A DNA stretch of 48,283 nucleotides. It comes from Geosiphon pyriformis. Lineage: Eukaryota; Glomeromycota; Glomeromycetes; Archaeosporales; Geosiphonaceae. Of the stretch, positions 41,932 through 48,283 are shown piece after piece (position 1 is the stretch's first letter; each line of letters starts with the position of its first letter). A model generated the notes under the pieces. It made no database searches. It was not told the DNA's origin and saw only the letters and a program-made list of their open reading frames with translations. The stretch is taken from the NCBI GenBank assembly GCA_016748015.1, contig JAAOMT010000326.1, forward strand, positions 57,052 to 105,334, written 5' to 3'. Made by a program: the position numbers and the translations under genes.

Positions 41932-41946
41932 AAAAGGAGGAAATAA
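41932..41946 (+). promoter_or_regulatory. Element D polypurine tract
   Basis: TAAAAGGAGGAAATAA-type purine run ending directly before the 3' LTR, preceded by GAGCTCAATAT as in C and A. Confidence 0.83.
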
Positions 41947-42014
41947 TGTTACTTATAGAAATATAGGGAATAGAGATTAGCATAGCCAATCAGAAGTAGA
42001 CATAGTAAAATGTG

Positions 42015-42160
42015 GAATTCCAGGATTCCTCTCAGGAATTACAGGATTTCAGGAATTACAGGATTCTTACAAGGAATTGCAAGATTCCAGAATTCTAGGA
42101 TTCCTCTCAAAGGAATTGCAAGATTTCTGTTGTGAAGAATTGAGGAATTGAGGAATCTCA
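42015..42160. repeat. Tandem repeat in element D U3 (3' LTR)
   Basis: The GGAATTRCAGGATTCC-type units of the 5' LTR, with several transitions between copies. Confidence 0.8.
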
Positions 42161-42287
42161 ATTATGTATATATAGCAGTAGGATTAAAAGCTGAAAAGAC
42201 AGACCTCTTAGTTTAGATTTAATCTAAGCAATTCTCCAAATCACAATCATCTAATAAATAACTATTTGTTATCTCAAATCCATTTCT

Positions 42288-42312
42288 ACTATCAACATAA
42301 AATGTTGATAGT
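42288..42312 (+). promoter_or_regulatory. LTR hairpin (element D 3' LTR), compensated pair
   Basis: ACTATCAACA, loop TAAAA, TGTTGATAGT. Against the 5' LTR one stem pair is C-G instead of T-A with both sides changed, and three loop bases carry three of the only four transversions between these LTRs. Confidence 0.7.
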
Positions 42313-42788
42313 AATTGACACTTAACCACACTGAAACAATAGCTCTTGATCATGGCTATTGATGGAATACTAACTTGCAAATTGCCTTGGCTTATTTCTT
42401 TTCTTTCTTTATTTTCTTTTCTTTTTTTATTTTCTTGCTTTGATTTTATTGTTGTTTACTAACTCTATTAAGAATTAATGTGCGGGGCACTAATGTCAGA
42501 ATAAACGTGACTGGTAAAAGACCCAGGAATAAGAGTAGAACACTCGATTGAAGATAGCTTACCAGGAGGAATACTGGCCATCAAGCTGAGAAAGAAATTG
42601 ACAAAACTGCAGTTTTGAGAAGCTACAGATAAAACTATCACCATTGAATTTCTGTTTATTATACAAAGAACTCAACCAAAACCTTCAGATAACAATACCT
42701 TCAGATATTACCAACAACATTATATCAATTGAGCATCAAATTACGGGTTTGTTATTTGATTTGAGACTCCAAATAATCAACTATAACA

Positions 42789-42792
42789 CTGT
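42789..42792. repeat. Target site duplication of element D, right copy
   Basis: CTGT, identical to 32698-32701. Confidence 0.88.
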
Positions 42793-45416
42793 TTATTTGA
42801 GATTGTCTTTCTCAAAACAAGATTGACAAAAAACTGAACATTTGAATACACTTTAGCCAAGCTAAGTTTCGACAAACTCTTAGAAGACAAAAAAATACCC
42901 AAATAATGCTAAGGTTCTCCTTTTTTGGCAACAGAAATAGGCAAGCCACTAACAGTCAGATAAGAGTTTGAAACCCAGCAGTTAATGAAGATGGCCACAG
43001 TCTTGTTATTATTTATAGAAATGTTATTAAACCTAAAGAATTCTCTAGCAATATTGAGGATGTATTGTGTAGTAGTTTGGCTACTACCAATCCAAATTGT
43101 ATCATCGATAAAAGCATCAGCAATAAAAAATAATGTCAACCCAGTCTGAGATTCTGCCTGGTTAGACTTGAAGACAAAATGAGAATTCAACCTGTAACTA
43201 CACACACTCTTCTGCCTTTTAACCTCACATAGAAGCAAATCATAGAATATACACCAAAGAAAAAGTAAGAAAACTTCCTCTTGGTCTAACCCATTATGAA
43301 CATGATACCCATCAGTTAAGCCAAAGTCTGTCATTACTTTGTTAACATGACCATTGTAAATACTACCAAAAAATCTAATAAACTTGTCACACATCTTGAT
43401 TTTAACCAAATTCCTCCTAAGACATTTCTAACCAACAGAGTCATAGGTCTTATACATGTTCTGCAAAACCAGTCACAGTTCTCAGTTTTTCTCCAAGGCA
43501 TCTTTGACCACTGAGCCAATGGCAAAAATAGGCGATTGCATTGTTGTACCTCTCAAAACAAAGAAATTGTCTTCATGTAAAATATTATAAGTGCTGCAAG
43601 CTAAAGAAATCCTATCTGAAAGATCTTTGGAAAGGATTTTGTGAGCTGTTTCAATCAAAGCAATAAGACAGATATTCATAAAAACACTTTCTCATTCATA
43701 TGACTTAGAAATTATTAAAACCCAAGTTTCTCTTTAAGACCCAAATACTAATTCACAAATCAAACACAGATTCAAGAACACCAAAAACATATCCAAAACT
43801 GAATTGTTACAGTGTTTCCACAATTCATTAGAGATGCCAGAAAGACCAGCTGCTTTCCCATCAAACAGATTTAAGACCACAACAAACATATTATCAAAAC
43901 CAATCAGACACATTACATTAGAAAATGCATTATTGAAAACATATTCCAAAGGCTGATATTGGTGAGTCCAATCATCAGAAATATCAAACACCATTTCACA
44001 TTTCCTAGTCCAATTCTTCATAATCTCATCTATCTTAAATTTAACCAAATCAGGCTTTAAAACCAACTCATCACTTACAACCAAATGATCTAACACCATC
44101 TTGCAAAAAAAATGCTCCAATACACTCCTGATGGTACAACCCTTATCTAATTCAAAACTTTCTATTCTACTGGTAATGGCCCACTTGATATAAGATTCTT
44201 TAGCATGCTTAAATTCTAGCAACTTGAAAAAACAGTAAGACTTCTTTGCTTTTGCCAGTCCAGAATGAATATCATCAAAAATAGAACCTAAAAGAAAAAG
44301 AGACTTTACTTCTGCTGTGCCATTAGAATCAAGCCTATCCCATATACTCAGCAACAAAGCAAAATCCTTACTTAAAACCAAACAAGAAGCTTTCACCAGC
44401 CTAAATACCAACAATTCTAGCTTATAGAACTTAGAAGACAATTTGATAAAAACACTGTCATAATTTTTGAAACATTTCTTTTTAAATGTTCCATTGGCTG
44501 ACAAAATCATAATTCTATAAACAATGTCTTACATTACATCCAGATCTGAAGACCTCTCAGCTACCACAAACACATCTGAAAACATAATAGCATTAGCAGC
44601 TGTAACATCTCTAAATTTGCATCACTTTCTTTCATCAGCACTTCTAATGTTAAACTTCTAACAATTCTTGTTCACCTGCTTACACTACAAGGACAGCTGA
44701 ACATCCAACAAACCATCCAGACTTACAGAAACAGAAACAGCTACATAATCAGTATCAAAATAATCCACAATACTAGTCATATTGTGACCTATTATCACAT
44801 TGATTAAATTCAAAAAAACAAACACATAATCAATTGTCTTAGCAACATCACAAAAATTGCATTATATTGGTAACTTAGCAAATAAGCTTCTAGCTAAAGA
44901 GTTTATTAGACCCAAATCAAAGCATTTCCTGAAACTGGCACATTTACAAAAATCATTCTTATTAAAGTCACCATCAAGAATAACAAAAGAAGATTCATTC
45001 ACAGTTTTTGCAATAAGAGAATTGATGTCAACAGTCTGAAAGAACTGAACTACCAAAGAAGCACCAGCATATAGCCCCAAGATCAATACAGAAAACTTAT
45101 TCTTGAAAAGCAACTTGACAGAAAAAATTTAACTAGGCACTTCACAAACTTTGCACACATGACAAGCCAAAAAAATGTCCATAATAATAGCAATGCCTGA
45201 ATCCAAGTAACCAGAATTCACACCAAAAGTAAAGACATGAACACTATCAAACTTGTTTATAATCTATGAATAGATTTTATTTTTCAATTTAGTTTCAATA
45301 ACAATAAAAATCAAATTGTTCATATTTTTATGCCAACAAATTATATTACCCTACTTTGCAGGATTGTTCATTCCCTTAATATTGCAAGTGACAACTTTCC
45401 AAACCTTACTATTCAT
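42793..45416 (-). pseudogene. LINE ORF2, N-terminal half (endonuclease and RT)
   Basis: Starts at a Met at 45416 (MNSKVWKVVTCNIKGMN, the N-terminal Asn motif of APE-type endonucleases). FIVIETKL (catalytic Glu) follows near 45300 and FVILDGDFNKND (Asp and Asn) near 44980 in the open piece 45113-44862. A 258-residue open piece (44510-43734) leads to the RT, ending with LFDGKAAGLSGISNELWKHC, an RT entry motif. RT continues in frames 43679-43482 and 43409-42909, with GYHVHNGLDQEEVF (motif B type) and ADAFIDDTIWIGSS (F-x-D-D box, both Asp kept). Frame breaks lie between pieces. ORF2 nicks target DNA and copies LINE RNA there. Confidence 0.88.
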
Positions 45417-45429
45417 TAAGAAAGACGAA

Positions 45430-47214
45430 GAGTAGAAACTGAACCAGCATTGTCTTTTTTAGCCGAAAGGCTCATAACTATGATTAAAAGATTATTCAAT
45501 GTCTCTTCAATTCTCAAGATAACTGAAGAATTAACTACCACCACTCCTATAACAGTCTTACTACTAGTGGCCATATCTGAATCCTCACTTATTACTATAT
45601 CTGCCCCCTAATTCTGTGATGAAGGAGTCATCAATGACTAATATTCAGAACTAAGCTGGGAAACTGTTGGCTCAAGTGTATCCAACTTCTTAGCCAGCTT
45701 ATTAATACACTTTGTGAAGCTGGAAAGACTGTGCTCAAGAGCAACAAACTTATTATTTAAATTCAAAAACACCAATGAGATAGGTTTTATCTTTGAAAAA
45801 GAGCCAGCATTTAATAAAACATTCTAAACAGAAAGAAAAGAGAAAGAAGACCCACCAGCAATTTGTGCCTATAAGACACCACTAAAAGAAACAGAATAAG
45901 CAACTGGAGCTGAGCATTTAGCATAAATGGTAGCCAGCCTGTTTTTATCAGAATCTGAAAGAGTTTTTTATAATAAAGCACCAGAAGAAACATCTTTCTT
46001 CTCACCAACAGGACAAGTCAAAGATATATAGCCTAATTTCCCACACCCAGTATACTTAGCTAGAACAAAACAAAACCATTATAAATTGGCTCTTTTTAGA
46101 ACAAGTGTGGTCTTCATGACAGCATCCAATGACTCAGCAGAATCAAAACAGACAGCAATACATCTGGTCCAGGCATAAAAAACTGGATAATAGTCAATAA
46201 TACAAGTTTTCTCACCCACTAAAGTAATGTAGTTCCAAATATTATGTGTGTTGGTCTCCATTGGCAGAGTGTATAAAAAAGCTTTGTAAACATCTCTTGC
46301 ATTCTATGATTCTTTGTCTACATCAGATCTAGCAACATGCACCATATTTTTTCCAATTAGGATAGACTATTTTGCTGTGACTAAATCAGCATGATCAACC
46401 TGTTCAAATTCAACCACTGCTTTTTGCCACAGCCCTACCAATTGCATTTTGATTGACTTAATTATTCCAAACTCAGATAACACAGCATGCACAGTCTTAG
46501 TTGAAGTTCTAATTGGAATTTCTTTCAACACTACAGCCTGATCCAAATGTTCAGATGATTTTTTGAGATTAGTATTTACCAAAATCTTTGCTTCTTCAGC
46601 TTTTTTAGAAGTCTGCACCAAACTTAATTCAGAAGTGAATGTCACTTTAATGATCCCAACAAATTTTGAGAGAGTAGAGGCCCCTCCTCTCCAAAACTAT
46701 TGATTTTTGAAAACAACTTTTTGACCACTTGAAGCTTTTTTTGAGAGAATTTTCTAATTATTTTGTTCAACCCAATATTCAAAGCAAAAGATTTGTGAAC
46801 AAAAATATTGACCAGATTTTTTAAAGGTGGGAGGAGTTTTAATGAAGTGTTCAAAAGAATATTATCTTTATCACCACTTAATAAAAAATTAATTTTTCCC
46901 AATGGCTTACCTAATGCTTTTTTGGTTTTGATCTTTGAACCAGTAGGTGTTTGATTAGAATCTCTTTCAGCAAAAGCACTGCTTTTACCATAATTGAAAC
47001 TGGTCTCTTCCACCAGACATTTCTCCTTCATATTGATACTTTCAGATTCAGTGGTATCACCAGTTTTTAAACTCCATAAGCAACTATTCTAAACTTTAGG
47101 ACCAATATTTTTATTACCAGAACCATTTTCTAAAACACCACTTCTCTTTTTTTTCTTTAGAAGAACAGATCTGAAGCTATTACTAGAACCAGAAACTTTA
47201 ATAGCCTTCTTCAT
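45430..47214 (-). pseudogene. LINE ORF1 (RRM and CCHC knuckle), broken
   Basis: RNA-binding protein of the LINE. Start is placed at the Met at 47214 (MKKAIKVSGSSNSFRSV, followed by a Lys-rich run); a TAG follows about 40 codons later, before the open piece 47031-46642. The next piece, in a different frame (46645-46367), has an RRM-like fold: AVVLKEIPI (RNP2 type) and WQKAVVEFEQVDHAD (RNP1 type). A third part, 46261-46079, is METNTHNIWNYITL. Near 46010-46055 a knuckle reads Y-x2-C-x4-Y-x4-C, so two of four C/C/H/C ligands are Tyr. The C-terminal part, 45430-45800, is helical. Confidence 0.75.
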
Positions 47215-47352
47215 AACAGCAATACTACAATCAATGATGATATCATAGTCAAGAATAAAAAGTTTAAATTTATTGTACTGAATTGTAAAAACTTTTTTCA
47301 GAAACTTTTTGACTTTTTTTTTTTAGGAATTTGGGATGAAAAAGAAAAATAA
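47215..47352 (-). other. LINE 5' untranslated region
   Basis: From the likely LINE 5' end (next to the 18-bp repeat) to the ORF1 Met. About 138 bases, no frame. The limit depends on the T-rich repeat being the true target duplication. Confidence 0.45.
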
Positions 47353-47370
47353 GTTTTTTTTTTGTTTTTT
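47353..47370. repeat. Probable LINE target site duplication, right copy
   Basis: G-T10-G-T6, identical to 30515-30532. Confidence 0.5.
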
Positions 47371-48283
47371 AATTAATATTAATATTTAAAAAAAATTTTA
47401 TCTTTTTTGCAAAATTAGTTTTTAAATTATTTAATACAAATATTATCTAAAAGTATTTTTAAAATTAAATTTATCTTATTATCTAAGTTTTTAATATTTT
47501 TAACTAAAACTTTAAATTTTTGTGTAAAAATATTATTTATAAAACCATAAATAGTTCTATTTATTGACTTTTTTTAATTATAGTATTATTAATAATAGCT
47601 ATTATATTTAAGTCAAAAAATTATTATCTTGTAAAATAGTAATAGAAATATAACAAAAACAGAATTTTTTTTAAAAACTGATTTTTTACTTTTTTAAAAA
47701 TAATTTGATTTAAAATTAAATAATAAAAAATAATAAATTTATTTAATAAAAATAAAATTAATTAATTAATAATTTTGTAAAAATATAAAGTATTAATATA
47801 AAAGTAAAAAAAAAGTATTAAAGCTTAAATATATAATGTTTAAAATAAAAATTAAATTAGTATTTAAATAAAAAGTTGCTAAAAACATAAATAAAATAAA
47901 AACAAATAGGTTTTTTAATTTATATAGCTTAATATAAGTTTAAATTATTGGTTATATATAAAAAATGTGTAAGTAATATTTTTGTTATATATTTTAAGTT
48001 TTAATTAAATTATATTTAATTAATACATAAAAAATAACATTATTAAATTTGTTTTATTTATAAATTAAATATATAAACTTTTATTTCATAAGTTTAAAAT
48101 TAATATAAAGTTACATATATATATGCAAAATAATATTAAAAATATATTTAATTTTCCAATTTTAAAACTTACCATTATTTTTATTTTAAATTATGAACCG
48201 AATTTTATTCAATATTAAATATATAAAACAATAAGAATGTTATTTTAACAAAACAAAAATAATTTAATGAATATTGCACAATA
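47371..48283. other. Very AT-rich spacer
   Basis: More than 900 bases of nearly pure A/T with homopolymers. No frame longer than about 60 codons, no element end, no RNA gene seen. Confidence 0.65.

Larger units (their letters stand above)
32702..42788 (+). mobile_element. Ty3/gypsy element D, full length, inside the LINE
   Basis: 10,087 bp, LTRs of equal length (842 bp) at both ends, TG...CA termini, PBS at 33546, polypurine tract at 41932 and perfect 4-bp TSD CTGT. It is the best kept element of the window and the reference for reading A. All domains from gag to RNase H share one frame with point stops; integrase lies in another frame because of a 31-bp tandem duplication. LTRs differ at about 68 of 842 places by my count, 64 of them transitions. 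Confidence 0.95.
41947..42788 (+). repeat. Element D 3' LTR
   Basis: 842 bp, TGTTACTTAT...CTATAACA, the same length as the 5' LTR. Contains the same U3 repeat (42015-42160), TATA run and hairpin (42288-42312). Confidence 0.95.
30533..47352 (-). mobile_element. LINE copy 1, about 6.7 kb, interrupted by element D
   Basis: Non-LTR retrotransposon on the minus strand with ORF1 (RRM and CCHC knuckle) and ORF2 (APE endonuclease, RT, RNase H, Cys-rich C-terminal part). Element D with its 4-bp TSD splits ORF2 between 42793 and 32697; across the junction the frame reads TISNKQFTYLVSA. Outer limits are taken from the flanking 18-bp T-rich repeats. Length without D is about 6,729 bp. Several frame breaks make it inactive. 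Confidence 0.85.

Overview
This window looks like transposon-packed DNA from an AT-rich eukaryote. I see no host gene, operon, rRNA, tRNA or CRISPR array. The protein families are Ty3/gypsy LTR retrotransposons carrying a dUTPase in pol, and a LINE with an RRM-containing ORF1 and an ORF2 with APE-type endonuclease, reverse transcriptase and RNase H. The LINE's protein style and the very AT-rich spacers remind me of arbuscular mycorrhizal fungi (Glomeromycotina, Rhizophagus/Gigaspora type). That assignment rests on memory of family style and was not searched. An assembly gap of Ns lies at 29198-30166.

Layout, left half (1-29076): a three-level nest. Element A (plus strand) has its 5' LTR cut by the window start (1-257), gag and protease at 271-2975, the rest of pol at 22746-28214, and its 3' LTR at 28215-29076. 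Element E (minus strand, 2976-22745) is inserted in A and flanked by the 4-bp duplication GTGG/GCGG. Element C (minus strand, 3857-13730) is inserted inside the 3' LTR of E and flanked by GTAA/GTAT. Removing C and then E rejoins E's LTR and A's pol, as judged against intact homologues in the same window. A itself ends against the 5' part of a LINE copy (29077-29197), so it probably sits inside a LINE.

Layout, right half (30167-48283): AT-rich spacer; a LINE (minus strand, about 6.7 kb, 30533-47352) between two copies of an 18-bp T-rich site; element D (plus strand, 32702-42788), inserted in the LINE's ORF2 between RT and RNase H with TSD CTGT; then very AT-rich spacer to the end.

All four LTR elements are 9.9-10.1 kb and share one plan: gag with a CCHC knuckle, aspartic protease, a Cys-rich module with four Cys pairs, a second small Cys cluster, dUTPase, a post-dUTPase beta-type segment, RT, RNase H, integrase, and (clear in A and D) a further conserved domain after integrase. 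All copies are broken by stops, frameshifts and substituted catalytic residues. Paired LTRs differ almost only by transitions, which points to cytosine-deamination-type decay. The Cys-rich module and the post-integrase domain are the parts I cannot assign to a known family.
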